The translations under genes and the position numbers were made by a program. A stretch of 64,000 bases of DNA from Vibrio gallaecicus (GTDB lineage: Bacteria; Pseudomonadota; Gammaproteobacteria; Enterobacterales; Vibrionaceae): assembly GCF_024347495.1 (NCBI RefSeq), contig NZ_AP025491.1:1612001-1676000 (forward strand). The letters run 5' to 3'. Positions within the stretch are counted from its first letter, which is position 1; each line of letters begins with the position of its first letter. The notes under the pieces are model-generated. The model did no database searches. It saw only the letters and a list, made by a program, of their open reading frames with translations, and was not told the origin of the DNA. Below, one piece after another: positions 46,201 to 54,137 of the stretch.

Positions 46201-46414
46201 CATCCACAGCCGTAATGAAACGACTTACCGCTGGATCGAGAAACATGTTCGAGTGGGTAACTGTTACATCAACCGTGACCAAGTCGGTGCTGTGGTCGGT
46301 GTACAACCCTTTGGCGGGCAAGGTCTATCGGGTACTGGTCCAAAAGCAGGTGGTCCACATTACTTGTACCGCTTTACTGACATTCAGTTTTCTCAATCTC
46401 AATGCAAGGCATAA
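43250..46414 (+). CDS. putA: Bifunctional PutA: proline dehydrogenase / P5C dehydrogenase (short type)
   Basis: A 1054-residue enzyme oxidising proline to glutamate. Proline dehydrogenase barrel (about 180-520) with SIKLSALHPRYE, RLVKGAYWDSEIKWSQQ and the substrate-binding RRLLENGANSSFVHRLVD. Aldehyde dehydrogenase half (about 560-1050) with the NAD-binding GVAFTGSTPTAQ, the FIAETGGQNA motif and catalytic C855 (SAGQRCSALRVL). It begins without the ribbon-helix-helix domain of E. coli PutA (1320 residues) and lacks the C-terminal ALDH-like extension, so it is a type A PutA and cannot repress its own gene. The start at 43250 has AAGGAAA upstream. Iteron-like ATGATCA sites at 44996 and 45082 are embedded in the coding sequence. 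Confidence 0.97.
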   Translation: MFTATDVLKPEFIEQPLDTLWTLISPLYMVDETQWLKQLLPLATPSEAEKAQITDKTTSLIEAIRADKSSIQMIDALLLEYSLDTHEGILLMCLAEALMRIPDSATADALIRDKLSVADWKSHLKNSDSVFVNASTWGLMLTGKVVGLSSKEQQSPTQAVNRLVNKLSEPVIRKAMHQAMKVMGHQFVLGRSIAEAQKNGKPMREKGFTYSFDMLGEAALTTADANKYFKDYLMAIEAVGRDNLSSNSSSSNNGSETSPLPSVSIKLSALHPRYEVANEDRVLSELYDTVIQLLNRAVELNVAITIDAEEADRLELSLKLFKKLYSSDLVKGWGKLGIVIQAYSKRALPVLMWLNRLAKEQGDLIPLRLVKGAYWDSEIKWSQQAGYDDYPVYTRKEATDVAYLACARFLLSEGVRGNIFPQFASHNAHTVSAIAVMAEHKDYEFQRLHGMGDSLYNHAMEAYQQSVRIYAPVGSHKDLLPYLVRRLLENGANSSFVHRLVDARCPVAELTQHPVDMLLAFDTLNNTKIPLPSQVFPERKNAYGVNIDIESEAQVFEKQVHSFLNKQWTAGPVINGQSLAESMIKADHNVELITAPYDRRIPVGKVAFANLDHVSEAILGAEAAFGDWKETSIEIKSAALDKLADLLEENLAELVAICHQEAGKTIHDSIDEVREAVDFCRYYAKQASNLEAFELTGFDGVSRNASRQGRGVFVCISPWNFPLAIFLGQITAALVAGNTVVAKPAEQTSLIAARAMELMAEAGFPAGTIQLLPGRGAEIGSALTSHNAIAGVAFTGSTPTAQRINVSLATRKAKPVPFIAETGGQNAMIVDSTALPEQVVRDVVRSAFASAGQRCSALRVLFIQEDIADRVIGLIQGAMDELSVGIPHLHKTDVGPVIDSNAKLKLLAHLETMTQTQKKVAQLTLGSDCEHGDFVPPSAFEISDISCLKEEQFGPVLHIVRFKASELTQVVEQINQTGFGLTMGIHSRNETTYRWIEKHVRVGNCYINRDQVGAVVGVQPFGGQGLSGTGPKAGGPHYLYRFTDIQFSQSQCKA
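44996..45088. repeat. Two RctB-type iterons inside putA
   Basis: ATGATCA at 44996-45002 (plus, flanked TGAAAGCATGATCAAGG) and TGATCAT at 45082-45088 (minus, CGGAAACATGATCAAGG) both keep the extended GAAA-N-N-ATGATCA form of the oriCII array. Confidence 0.6.
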
Positions 46415-46425
46415 GGAGCAGTATC

Positions 46426-47130
46426 ATGGTTCATCAAGTGACGGGTTTTTCTGATGCTTTGCTGGCGTGGGAACAGTGGAATTTAACCGATTTCGATCAT
46501 AAAAGTGCGTTTGTACTTTCACTTAAATCTGAAATCGAAAGTGTATCTCCAGAGCTAGCGGCAGTGGTTTCTTTCCATCTTCAGCAAGCGTCTTCGTTAT
46601 TGGAAGAAGGGCACTCATTGGTTGGTCCAACCGGTGAAACAAATGAGTTATATGCTGCTGGTCGCGGTGTTGCATTAGTGGTTGTCGATCATTGTGATGC
46701 TTCTTTACAAGCTCAACAAACAGCGATGGCAATGCTCACTTCAGCGTTACTGGCTGGCAATAGCGTGCAGCTTTGTAGTGATGATGTGGAATTCACAAGC
46801 TTAATTGAAAAAGCGGTGCAGCAAGCTAGCTTTCCTTCAAACCTTGTTCAGGTTACACCTTATGATGCGGCTCAACAGCTGTTGTCATGCGATGTAAGAA
46901 GTGTTGGCTATGTTGGCAACACGGAAACAGAACAAGCTATCAATTTACAACTTGCTAAGCGTGACGGTGCTATCGTCGGTTTAGTGTCTGAAACGGATCT
47001 GAACGCAATGAATATTGCCCACGATCCACACCTATCGTTGCGCTTTATTACAGAGCGTACGCGAACTATAAATATAACAGCCGTGGGTGGTAATGCGACC
47101 TTGCTAGAGCTTGGAAGCGAAGCCCACTAA
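46426..47130 (+). CDS. Stand-alone ALDH-superfamily-like protein next to PutA
   Basis: A 234-residue protein starting at 46426 (AAGGAG 9 bases upstream); the frame is open a little further into putA but without a ribosome site. It follows putA after 11 bp. Segments such as HSLVGPTGETNELYAAGRGV, AMLTSALLAGNSVQLCSDDV and RSVGYVGNTETEQAI look like a degenerate aldehyde dehydrogenase N-terminal (Rossmann) half, with no catalytic Cys/Glu pair. In long (type B/C) PutA proteins an ALDH-like domain of this kind (ASFD) is fused to the C-terminus and supports oligomer structure. The simplest reading is that this gene is that domain as a separate subunit. It may be annotated elsewhere as a P5C dehydrogenase, which I doubt. 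A hairpin (47144-47171) lies between it and putP. Confidence 0.82.
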   Translation: MVHQVTGFSDALLAWEQWNLTDFDHKSAFVLSLKSEIESVSPELAAVVSFHLQQASSLLEEGHSLVGPTGETNELYAAGRGVALVVVDHCDASLQAQQTAMAMLTSALLAGNSVQLCSDDVEFTSLIEKAVQQASFPSNLVQVTPYDAAQQLLSCDVRSVGYVGNTETEQAINLQLAKRDGAIVGLVSETDLNAMNIAHDPHLSLRFITERTRTINITAVGGNATLLELGSEAH

Positions 47131-47143
47131 CCTTCAATACTTT

Positions 47144-47171
47144 CCCACTTAAGCATCAATGTTTAAGTGGG
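47144..47171. repeat. Intergenic hairpin between the ALDH-like gene and putP
   Basis: CCCACTTAA (47144-47152) pairs with TTAAGTGGG (47163-47171). There is no T tract, so it is more likely an mRNA stabiliser or processing site than a terminator. Confidence 0.5.
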
Positions 47172-47259
47172 TTCCCAGTACTATTTTTAATGCTGTGCAA
47201 TACGGCAGTGGCGAGAGTGTGCTGGGCAGGGAAGGCGATTTTAAAATGAGGACTATCAA

Positions 47260-48753
47260 ATGATAGAAAATAGTTTTGCAATAACATCCACGTTTATTGC
47301 GTATCTGATCATGATGCTTGCGATCGGAGTTATTGCTTACAAACGTACATCCAACTCAAGTGATTATTTCTTGGGTGGTCGTAGTTTAGGCCCTTGGCCT
47401 GCGGCACTTTCTGCCGGTGCTTCTGATATGAGTGGTTGGTTGCTGCTTGGTTTACCTGGTTATGCTTATGCTGCTGGTTTTGAAGCGTTTTGGCTTGCTG
47501 GTGGTTTATTAATTGGTACATGGGCAAACTGGCTTATCAGTGCTAAGCGTTTACGTACTTACAGTATTACGACTGAGTCTCTGACTTTACCTGAGTTCTT
47601 AGCTCGTCGTTTTAATGACAACTCGAAGCTGATCCAAACAATTTCTGCTTTCTTCATTCTTTTATTCTTCCTTTTCTACACAAGCTCAGGCTTGGTAGCT
47701 GGTGGTAAATTGTTTGAAACGGTATTTGGCCTAGATTACACAACAGCGGTTATCATCGGTACAGTGTGTGTTGTATCGTACACGTTATTTGGTGGTTTCT
47801 TAGCGGTATCTTGGACGGATTTAGTGCAAGGTCTACTGATGTCGGCAGCACTATTAATTGTGCCTATTGCTGCAATGAATGGTGGCTTAGGCCAACTTTC
47901 TAGCGACCTTCATACCATCAACCCAGAGCTTCTTACACTTTGGAATGATGCGAAAGGTGAGCCACTTTCAGCCATTGCTATTATCTCTCTTGCTGCATGG
48001 GGTCTTGGCTACTTTGGTCAGCCGCATATCCTTGCTCGTTTTAAAGCAACACGCTCGAATAAAGACTTAACTACGGCTCGCCGTATTGCGGTTGTTTGGT
48101 CTGCATTGTCTATGGTTGGTGCAATGCTGGTAGGTTTAGTTGGTTTGATTTACGTGACTAATTCTGGTTCTCCAGCATTAGATGACGGTGAAAAAATCTT
48201 CATGCTTCTTGTGAATGCAATGTTCCACCCTGTAATTGCAGGCATCTTACTTGCTGCAATTCTAGCGGCAATCATGAGTACTGCTGATTCACAACTTCTT
48301 GTTTCTTCTTCAGCTCTAGCAGAAGACTTTTACAAGCAGTTACTGAAGAAAGACGCTACATCAGAAGAGATCGTTCGCGTAGGTCGTATCGCTGTTGTAC
48401 TTATTTCTCTAGTTGCTCTATTCCTAGCTATGACCCCTGATAGTTCAGTACTAGGCCTTGTATCTTATGCTTGGGCTGGTTTTGGTGCTGCATTTGGTCC
48501 AGCTATTGTACTTAGCCTATATTGGGCTCGTATGAACCGTAACGGTGCTCTAGCGGGTATTGTTGTGGGTGGTGTGACAATTGTACTTTGGAAGCAATTC
48601 ACTGGCGGTTGGTTCGATGTGTACGAAATCGTACCAGGTATCATCCTTTCAACTATTTCAATTGTGGTAGTAAGTTACATGACTGGTGAACCAGAAGATT
48701 CAGTTAAGAAACAGCACGCTGCATTTGAAAAGAACTTAGTTGAATTAGATTAA
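47260..48753 (+). CDS. putP: PutP, sodium/proline symporter
   Basis: A 497-residue membrane protein of the solute:sodium symporter (SSS) family with about 13 transmembrane helices. Signature regions: SAGASDMSGWLLLGLPGYAY, GTWANWLISAKRLR, the SSS motif WGLGYFGQPHILARF, and AAILAAIMSTADSQLLVSSSAL with the sodium-site serines. It imports proline with Na+ for PutA, encoded upstream. An AGGAC element precedes the ATG. A strong terminator with a TTCG tetraloop ends the transcript. Confidence 0.96.
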   Translation: MIENSFAITSTFIAYLIMMLAIGVIAYKRTSNSSDYFLGGRSLGPWPAALSAGASDMSGWLLLGLPGYAYAAGFEAFWLAGGLLIGTWANWLISAKRLRTYSITTESLTLPEFLARRFNDNSKLIQTISAFFILLFFLFYTSSGLVAGGKLFETVFGLDYTTAVIIGTVCVVSYTLFGGFLAVSWTDLVQGLLMSAALLIVPIAAMNGGLGQLSSDLHTINPELLTLWNDAKGEPLSAIAIISLAAWGLGYFGQPHILARFKATRSNKDLTTARRIAVVWSALSMVGAMLVGLVGLIYVTNSGSPALDDGEKIFMLLVNAMFHPVIAGILLAAILAAIMSTADSQLLVSSSALAEDFYKQLLKKDATSEEIVRVGRIAVVLISLVALFLAMTPDSSVLGLVSYAWAGFGAAFGPAIVLSLYWARMNRNGALAGIVVGGVTIVLWKQFTGGWFDVYEIVPGIILSTISIVVVSYMTGEPEDSVKKQHAAFEKNLVELD

Positions 48754-48835
48754 GGCTTACCTAGATTAGGTTGAACTGAATTCAGTTTACAAACCTTATG
48801 GCTAAGTAAATGATACATAATGATTAAGTAAATTA

Positions 48836-48867
48836 AATAGAGTCACTTCGGTGGCTCTATTTTTTTA
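48836..48867 (+). terminator. Rho-independent terminator of the put operon
   Basis: AATAGAGTCAC (48836-48846) pairs with GTGGCTCTATT (48851-48861), with one G-U pair, around a TTCG tetraloop, and is followed by a T run. Confidence 0.92.
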
Positions 48868-48958
48868 TGTGGATTACACAGAAGGTGCCTATATGTAACC
48901 TTGTCTTTGTGTTGCAGTTTACGTTTTGAAGATGAGCTAATTGTCTAGCATTTTGGAC

Positions 48959-48986
48959 AACCTACAACCTACAACCTACAACCTAT
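48959..48986. repeat. (AACCTAC)4 heptamer tandem repeat
   Basis: Four tandem 7-bp units, the last with one change, in the non-coding gap after putP. The gap 48754-49310 holds this repeat, the put terminator, a terminator-like hairpin near 49015-49050 and a parS2 site. Confidence 0.9.
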
Positions 48987-49014
48987 TTCATCTGCAATAC
49001 GAGTGGGTGGACAC

Positions 49015-49050
49015 CACTTCTCTATTTAGTTAGAGGTGCGGTTTTTTATT
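49015..49050 (+). terminator. Terminator-like hairpin
   Basis: CACTTCT pairs with AGAGGTG (one G-U) around a loop, followed by CGGTTTTTT. No gene precedes it directly, so it may back up the put terminator or end a short unannotated RNA. Confidence 0.45.
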
Positions 49051-49085
49051 CACGGCTAGGGGAGGTCATTGTTACGTAACAAGTG

Positions 49086-49100
49086 ATTTACATTGTAAAT
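49086..49100. other. Distal parS2 site
   Basis: ATTTACATTGTAAAT fits the parS2 consensus and is identical to the origin-proximal site at 7687. It lies about 41 kb from it, in an intergenic region. Confidence 0.9.
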
Positions 49101-49310
49101 TTAAGCTATATAAGGGAAAGCGTTGGTGAATAGTTTAGTTCTGAGGTTTTTTGAAACGTGACAGATGTTTCATGTCATATAAATGGACTTAAAAATGTCG
49201 ATTTATTGAACACACTCCTCATTTTTATAATCCCCACGATGAATTACGGAACTCTATCGGACAAGATGTGTCAATTGTCAGTAACTACACAAACCTGATA
49301 GGACGAAGGT

Positions 49311-49541
49311 ATGCCAGATCTATATTGCAAAGCATGTAAAAGAACGACGTTACATAAGTCAGTGATGAGACGTTGTGAATTGGAAGCCGATACCCTTCCC
49401 GGTCGAATGCAGCAGTGGGCAGCTAAGTTTTTTAGTGGTGAGTGTTATTATGAAATGGAAAGACAGCACTTTTGTAGAACATGTAACTGTCGTTCTGAAA
49501 GCCAAAGTACTGTCCCTCAAACCCAGATTGGGCTAGCCTGA
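49311..49541 (+). CDS. Small cysteine-rich (zinc-finger-like) protein
   Basis: A 76-residue protein, MPDLYCKACKRTTLHKS at the start. Cysteines C6/C9 and C55/C58 form two CxxC pairs, with C60 and H15 nearby, so it probably binds one zinc ion. The middle (RMQQWAAKFFSGECYYEMER) may be an amphipathic helix. AGGA stands 7 bases before the ATG. The gene is preceded by the distal parS2 site and lies alone. I do not recognise a specific function; small zinc-ribbon proteins of this kind often regulate or stabilise RNA or protein complexes. Confidence 0.7.
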   Translation: MPDLYCKACKRTTLHKSVMRRCELEADTLPGRMQQWAAKFFSGECYYEMERQHFCRTCNCRSESQSTVPQTQIGLA

Positions 49542-49563
49542 CATTGCTATTGAGTTATTCTTT

Positions 49564-49590
49564 TAAGCATTAAGCATTAAGCATTAAGCA
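49564..49590. repeat. (TAAGCAT)4 heptamer tandem repeat
   Basis: Nearly four tandem 7-bp units (TAAGCAT), overlapping the stop codon of the 54-residue minus-strand gene. It is the second 7-bp repeat within 650 bp. Confidence 0.88.
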
Positions 49591-49748
49591 GCGTTGCTGA
49601 AGTGTAGTGTTGCTTCACCGTCAATCATGACTGGCCAACCATAACTTGCGTATTCTAGAGCTAAGACTCGCGCTACGTCTTTAGAGACTGTTGTGTGAGT
49701 CCATGAGCCTATTCCGTAAGGCTTGTATGCAAGTACTTGTGTCATCAT
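49584..49748 (-). CDS. Tiny conserved-looking protein of 54 residues
   Basis: The product begins MMTQVLAYKPYGIGSWTHTT and ends HFSNAA. AAGGA stands about 10 bases upstream of the first ATG, and the second ATG is one codon later. The composition is protein-like, with several aromatic residues and a hydrophobic core (RVLALEYASYGWPVMIDGEA), and there is no signal peptide. Its stop codon lies in the heptamer repeat. It is too short for standard gene finders, and I know no function. It diverges from the Lrp-family gene across a 400-bp gap that I find otherwise featureless (AT-rich, promoters only). Confidence 0.65.
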   Translation of the reverse strand: MMTQVLAYKPYGIGSWTHTTVSKDVARVLALEYASYGWPVMIDGEATLHFSNAA

Positions 49749-50152
49749 TATCGAGTATCCTTCTCATATTTTTCTCTATTATTAGCTTTACCTTATTTAA
49801 GTTCTTGTCTGTATAGCTCAACTTATTTGTTACAAAGGTCATTATTATTTCAAGTTATGAATATCGAGCTCTCATATTTATGGTTGATCATTTAATATTT
49901 GTATTATTTATAATTTAGTGTGATTTTTGTTAATTAGGGTAGTGCTCTACCTAGGCTTGGCTGCTTACCTCACTTAATATTCGTTTCATGAATTGTGATC
50001 TCAAACTGTTTATTCTTACTCTATGTACTCTTCTCTGAGATAAACTTCCCTGCAATCAAAATGTAATTTAATTGTTAATTTGTGAAGGGACTTTTCTTCC
50101 TATTTTACCATTTAGAATATAATCCGATATTCAACGTCACATTAGAGTTTTT

Positions 50153-50641
50153 ATGCCGCAGCATCATTTAGATCGTATTGATAAAGAAATACTACGAATT
50201 TTACATATGAAAGGGCGCTTGCCTGTTGTTGAGCTTGCTAAGCAAGTTAACTTGACAACTTCACCGTGCTCAGACCGATTGAAGCGACTTGAAAAAGAAG
50301 GTTTTATTAAGGGTTATCACGCAGAGCTGTGTTCAGAAAAACTGGGCTTGGATGTGCAAGTTTTTATCCATATTCGCTTGGATCAAACTAGTTTTTCAAT
50401 CTTTGAGAAATTTGCTCAGGCAGTAGAAATGATGCCAGAAGTGGAAGAGTGCTACTCACTGTCTGGTGATTTTGACACTATGATTAAAGTCAGAGTGAAA
50501 GACATGAAAGCTTACCAAGCCTTTATGGCTACAAAATTGGGGACATTACCTGGAGTCATTCAAACTCGAAGTGAAGTTGTGATTGAAGAACACAAAACTG
50601 GCTTTGGCGTGAATGCTGAACTGCTGGATACTTTGCCCTAA
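50153..50641 (+). CDS. Lrp/AsnC-family transcriptional regulator
   Basis: A 162-residue regulator. N-terminal helix-turn-helix (about 5-55, LDRIDKEILRILHMKGRLPV and TTSPCSDRLKRLEKEGFI) and C-terminal RAM/ligand domain (about 65-145). Lrp-family proteins of this size often regulate amino-acid catabolism and respond to an amino acid. The candidates here are the put genes upstream and the CtlX-like hydrolase downstream; the choice is not decided by the sequence. A perfect palindromic terminator follows. Confidence 0.92.
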   Translation: MPQHHLDRIDKEILRILHMKGRLPVVELAKQVNLTTSPCSDRLKRLEKEGFIKGYHAELCSEKLGLDVQVFIHIRLDQTSFSIFEKFAQAVEMMPEVEECYSLSGDFDTMIKVRVKDMKAYQAFMATKLGTLPGVIQTRSEVVIEEHKTGFGVNAELLDTLP

Positions 50642-50699
50642 GAAGCGGCTTACTTGAGAAAATACGAGCGCCTTTAGGGCAACTGTTTAAGCGAATATA

Positions 50700-50729
50700 A
50701 AAAATGGAAGCTCATGAGCTTCCATTTTT
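50700..50729. terminator. Bidirectional rho-independent terminator
   Basis: A perfect 30-bp palindrome: AAAAATGGAAGCT and AGCTTCCATTTTT around CATG, 58 bp past the Lrp-family stop codon. It can end transcription from both sides. Confidence 0.93.
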
Positions 50730-50840
50730 AATTCGGGAAGGCTGACCTATGTATCAATCAACTTCCATTGCTTGAGTGTCAATTCCGAGCTAAACAGTTT
50801 TGTAGTTGCAGAGCTTCAGAGTAATTCACACAGCATAGAC

Positions 50841-51545
50841 TTATACAGTTAACGCTGCTGAGATTAAACCGATTAAACCGCCGAACACTCCGCCCCAAAC
50901 AACAAGCCAGCCTAAGTGCTGCTTAATCATTTGTTGAACCATCTCTTTGACCAGTTTAGGTGTCAGTTCATTCAATCTTTGGTCGATAATCGCTTCGATG
51001 TTTTGTTTAATCTCATCCATCATCGCTGGAGACTCTAGCTCTTCTTTTATCGCATTTTTCACCGCATCACTTTGGCTGATCTCTACAACTGAAGCTTGCA
51101 TCTTTTCTACAAATGGAGCCTTTAACGGTTGAAGAGCTTCTGTTCCGCCAACCATAGCAAGCATTCCGCCGAAAGAAGAGTTAGCGATCACTTCTACTAA
51201 AGAGTCGAAAGTGGGGTTGAAATCAATCTTGTTGATTACTGGCTCTAGGTTAAGTGACTTACCTGACATTTCGCTGTTTAGAAAGCGGTCAATATTATTG
51301 TCAGTGAAGAACTGTTCCATCATTAAATGCTTGATAGCGGCTTTGAATTCTTCAAAACGAGCGGGGATAACACCTGAGCCATATAGCCCCGGTACTTTTT
51401 CGAAAAGCATATGAATGGCTAGCCAGTTGGTGACGGCGCCAGAAAAAGCGAATAAACCGGCGTATAAAAGATATTGGCTCGGTAGCGAATAACCAGCACC
51501 TAGTAAAGCAAGTGCAAGGAGGTTAGTAAGAATACTTTTGTTCAT
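50841..51545 (-). CDS. DUF445 membrane protein
   Basis: A 234-residue protein with hydrophobic segments at the N-terminus (about 4-40, with the DUF445 signature AVTNWLAIHMLFEKVPGLYGSG) and at the C-terminus (WLVVWGGVFGGLIGLISAALTV). The charged middle contains the family motif VIPARFEEFKAAIKHLMMEQ. It is probably an inner-membrane protein with a cytoplasmic or periplasmic helical middle. DUF445 proteins are widespread and have no agreed function. The gene stands alone, with a 256-bp gap upstream containing only a hairpin (AAGGCTAG/CTAGCCTT, 51635-51664) at the 3' end of the ABC exporter gene. Confidence 0.85.
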   Translation of the reverse strand: MNKSILTNLLALALLGAGYSLPSQYLLYAGLFAFSGAVTNWLAIHMLFEKVPGLYGSGVIPARFEEFKAAIKHLMMEQFFTDNNIDRFLNSEMSGKSLNLEPVINKIDFNPTFDSLVEVIANSSFGGMLAMVGGTEALQPLKAPFVEKMQASVVEISQSDAVKNAIKEELESPAMMDEIKQNIEAIIDQRLNELTPKLVKEMVQQMIKQHLGWLVVWGGVFGGLIGLISAALTV

Positions 51546-51634
51546 GATTGATCTCGATATAAGTCATTGGCCGAGATTTTAAGAAAAAAAGATAAAATAT
51601 GAAAGGAGAACATCGTGAGGTGGTAGGTAAAAGC

Positions 51635-51664
51635 AAGGCTAGCCTCCCCCCGAAGTCTAGCCTT
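51635..51664 (-). terminator. Hairpin after the ABC exporter gene
   Basis: AAGGCTAG (51635-51642) pairs with CTAGCCTT (51657-51664) around a 14-base GC-rich loop. It lies about 140 bp past the exporter stop. The T tract on the minus strand is weak (GCTTTT). Confidence 0.45.
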
Positions 51665-51801
51665 ATTCCAGAAACGCGCAAGCGAAGCGTCTTGGTTTAT
51701 TGTGTGATTATAATGTTACAACATGTCGTTTTGCTATAGCTGCTTTGCAATTACTGGCCTACAAAGAGTGAAGTGAATCGCATGTTTTGTAACCAATATT
51801 T

Positions 51802-53652
51802 TTAATCTTCTTTTTCTTGTCCTAAATCGTCGCCAATGAAGCCACCTGTTTGGTGGGCCCATAATTGAGCATAGATACCATCTTGGCTGATTATCTCTTT
51901 ATGGCTACCTTGTTCAACAATGTTACCTTGGTCAAGTACGATCAAACGATCCATTGCAGCAATGGTTGATAGGCGGTGTGCAATTGCAATAACCGTTTTG
52001 CCTTCCATCAGTTCAATCAAACTTTCTTGGATAGCAGCTTCAACTTCTGAATCGAGGGCTGAAGTAGCTTCATCAAGTATCAACAAAGGTGCGTTTTTCA
52101 GTAATACACGTGAAATGGCAATTCGTTGACGTTGGCCACCAGAAAGCTTCACGCCGCGCTCGCCGACTTGAGCATCATAACCAACATTACCAAACGGGTC
52201 GGTCAGAGTTTCCACAAACTCGTGAGCATGGGCTTGCTTAGTTGCGGCATACAGTTGTTCGTCGGTCGCATCTGGATTGCCATAAAGAATATTGTCTTTA
52301 ATTGAACGGTGCAGCAATGAGGTATCTTGTGTCACCATGCCAATCTTGCTGCGTAGTGAGTCCTGTGTCACCGATGAAATCACTTGGTCATCAATGCGAA
52401 TCTCACCACTTTCAACATCATGGAAACGCATTAGCAAGTTTACAAGGGTAGATTTACCCGCCCCTGAACGCCCAACTAATCCAACCTTTTCACCAGGTTT
52501 GATGTCTAAGTTTAGGTTATTGATGACACCTTTATTCTCACCGTAGTTGAAACTGACGTTATCAAAAGTGATACCACCTTGTGGAACGGTAAGTGGTTTA
52601 GCGTCAGGTTTATCTAAAATATCGACTGGCTTAGATAAGGTCTTAATACCATCAATTACGGTACCAAGGTTTTCAAAAAGCCCACCAATTTCCCACATGA
52701 TCCACTTCGACATGCCATTAATACGCAGCGCTAAACTGATCGCAATGGCAATTGAACCGACACTAATCGCGCTGTCCATCCATAACATGATAGAAATGGC
52801 AGCAATACTGAATACCAGTAGATAGTTCGCAATCTCTACCCAAATATTAAAGGCTGTAACTAAGCGCATTTGTCTATGCACAGTATCTAAGAAACCTTCC
52901 ATGCCTTCTTCAGCGTATTCGGTTTCTCGCTTACTATGAGAGAAAAGCTTCACTGTAGCGATGTTGGTGTAGCTATCTACAATGCGCCCTGTCATTAATG
53001 AACGGGCATCTGCTTGCTCTGAAGATACGTCTTTTAGTTTCGGTACATAATGCAGCTGAATACTAATATAAATGAATAGCCAGATAAGCATTGGAGCCAT
53101 TAAGCGCCAATCTGCTTCAGCTAACATGAAAATCATGGCAGTGAAGTAGACAATCACATAGACAAACACATCGACCATTTTCATGACCGTTTCACGCACA
53201 GCCAGCGATGTTTGCATTACTTTTGTTGCTATTCGCCCTGCAAAGTCATCTTGGTAAAAAGATAAGCTTTGCTTCAGAAGGTAGCGGTGAGCCAACCATC
53301 GAATTGCCATTGGGTAATTACCAAGCAATGTTTGGTGAAGAAGCAATGAATAAATCGCGATGGTCACCGGCATAATGATTAGCAGCAACACACCCAAGCC
53401 AATTAGGGTTGATTGGTTATCTGCTAAGAAAGTTTCTGGGTTGCTTGTCGATAGCCAATCAACAAGTTGTCCCATAAAGCCGAATAATGATACTTCAATA
53501 ACCGCAATTGCCATGCTCATTAAGCCAAGGATAATTAACGGTTTTTCAAAGCCTTTGGTGTAATGTCGACAAAATGCCAATATCCCGCTAGGCGGTTGTA
53601 TTGGCTCATCCTTAGGGAAAGCTTCGGTGAAGCTTTCAAATTTCTTATACAT
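51802..53652 (-). CDS. ABC exporter (fused membrane and ATPase domains)
   Basis: A type IV half-transporter of about 616 residues, from the ATG at 53652 (AAGGA 7 bases upstream); the frame is open eight codons further. Six transmembrane helices lie between about 55 and 330, and the ATPase domain at about 360-600 has Walker A GRSGAGKST, signature LSGGQRQRIAISRVL, Walker B LLILDEATSALD and the H-loop IAHRLST. The export substrate cannot be told; relatives include multidrug, lipid and peptide exporters. It is monocistronic and diverges from the CtlX-like gene across 485 bp, in which I see promoters but no other feature. Confidence 0.92.
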   Translation of the reverse strand: MYKKFESFTEAFPKDEPIQPPSGILAFCRHYTKGFEKPLIILGLMSMAIAVIEVSLFGFMGQLVDWLSTSNPETFLADNQSTLIGLGVLLLIIMPVTIAIYSLLLHQTLLGNYPMAIRWLAHRYLLKQSLSFYQDDFAGRIATKVMQTSLAVRETVMKMVDVFVYVIVYFTAMIFMLAEADWRLMAPMLIWLFIYISIQLHYVPKLKDVSSEQADARSLMTGRIVDSYTNIATVKLFSHSKRETEYAEEGMEGFLDTVHRQMRLVTAFNIWVEIANYLLVFSIAAISIMLWMDSAISVGSIAIAISLALRINGMSKWIMWEIGGLFENLGTVIDGIKTLSKPVDILDKPDAKPLTVPQGGITFDNVSFNYGENKGVINNLNLDIKPGEKVGLVGRSGAGKSTLVNLLMRFHDVESGEIRIDDQVISSVTQDSLRSKIGMVTQDTSLLHRSIKDNILYGNPDATDEQLYAATKQAHAHEFVETLTDPFGNVGYDAQVGERGVKLSGGQRQRIAISRVLLKNAPLLILDEATSALDSEVEAAIQESLIELMEGKTVIAIAHRLSTIAAMDRLIVLDQGNIVEQGSHKEIISQDGIYAQLWAHQTGGFIGDDLGQEKED

Positions 53653-54137
53653 ATAGGTTTCCTTACAAAGCCTCATTCATGAGTGCTTAAAGCCATTTTT
53701 GTTGTTATTTCTTTTATATACTCTGTGACGTTACATATCTGAATGCCGATCTAAATGTTAAAAGTTTAGTGTTCTCGCTGTGATGGCGAGAAAAGTGCTG
53801 GGTTAAGTTTTCGTTATAATAAACAGGGAGTTTGCTTGAAAATTAGAAGAGATACCGCGTGACTCTGTCCGTTATGCTGCTGATTTTATAATCCTACCGT
53901 TTATTGGATTAAAATGTAACCAGATCAATGCTTTTACACATTTAGTTTATCTTGATAAATGAGTTGTTAACATCCTAGTAATGTTAAATGCGGTTCAAAC
54001 AACAGTTAAAATTACGGCTATTTACTTATTAGTCAGTAAAAAAACGTTGTAGAAGGGAAAATAGCTGCGATTTCAGTGAATTTTAACGTAACATCTTGTT
54101 TACAATTCTCGTTAGTTAAATGAGGGGGATAGTCCAG

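Noticed and set aside
46426..47130. A functional P5C (aldehyde) dehydrogenase
   Set aside because: The protein is half the size of an aldehyde dehydrogenase and has no catalytic cysteine motif; an ALDH-like structural domain fits better.
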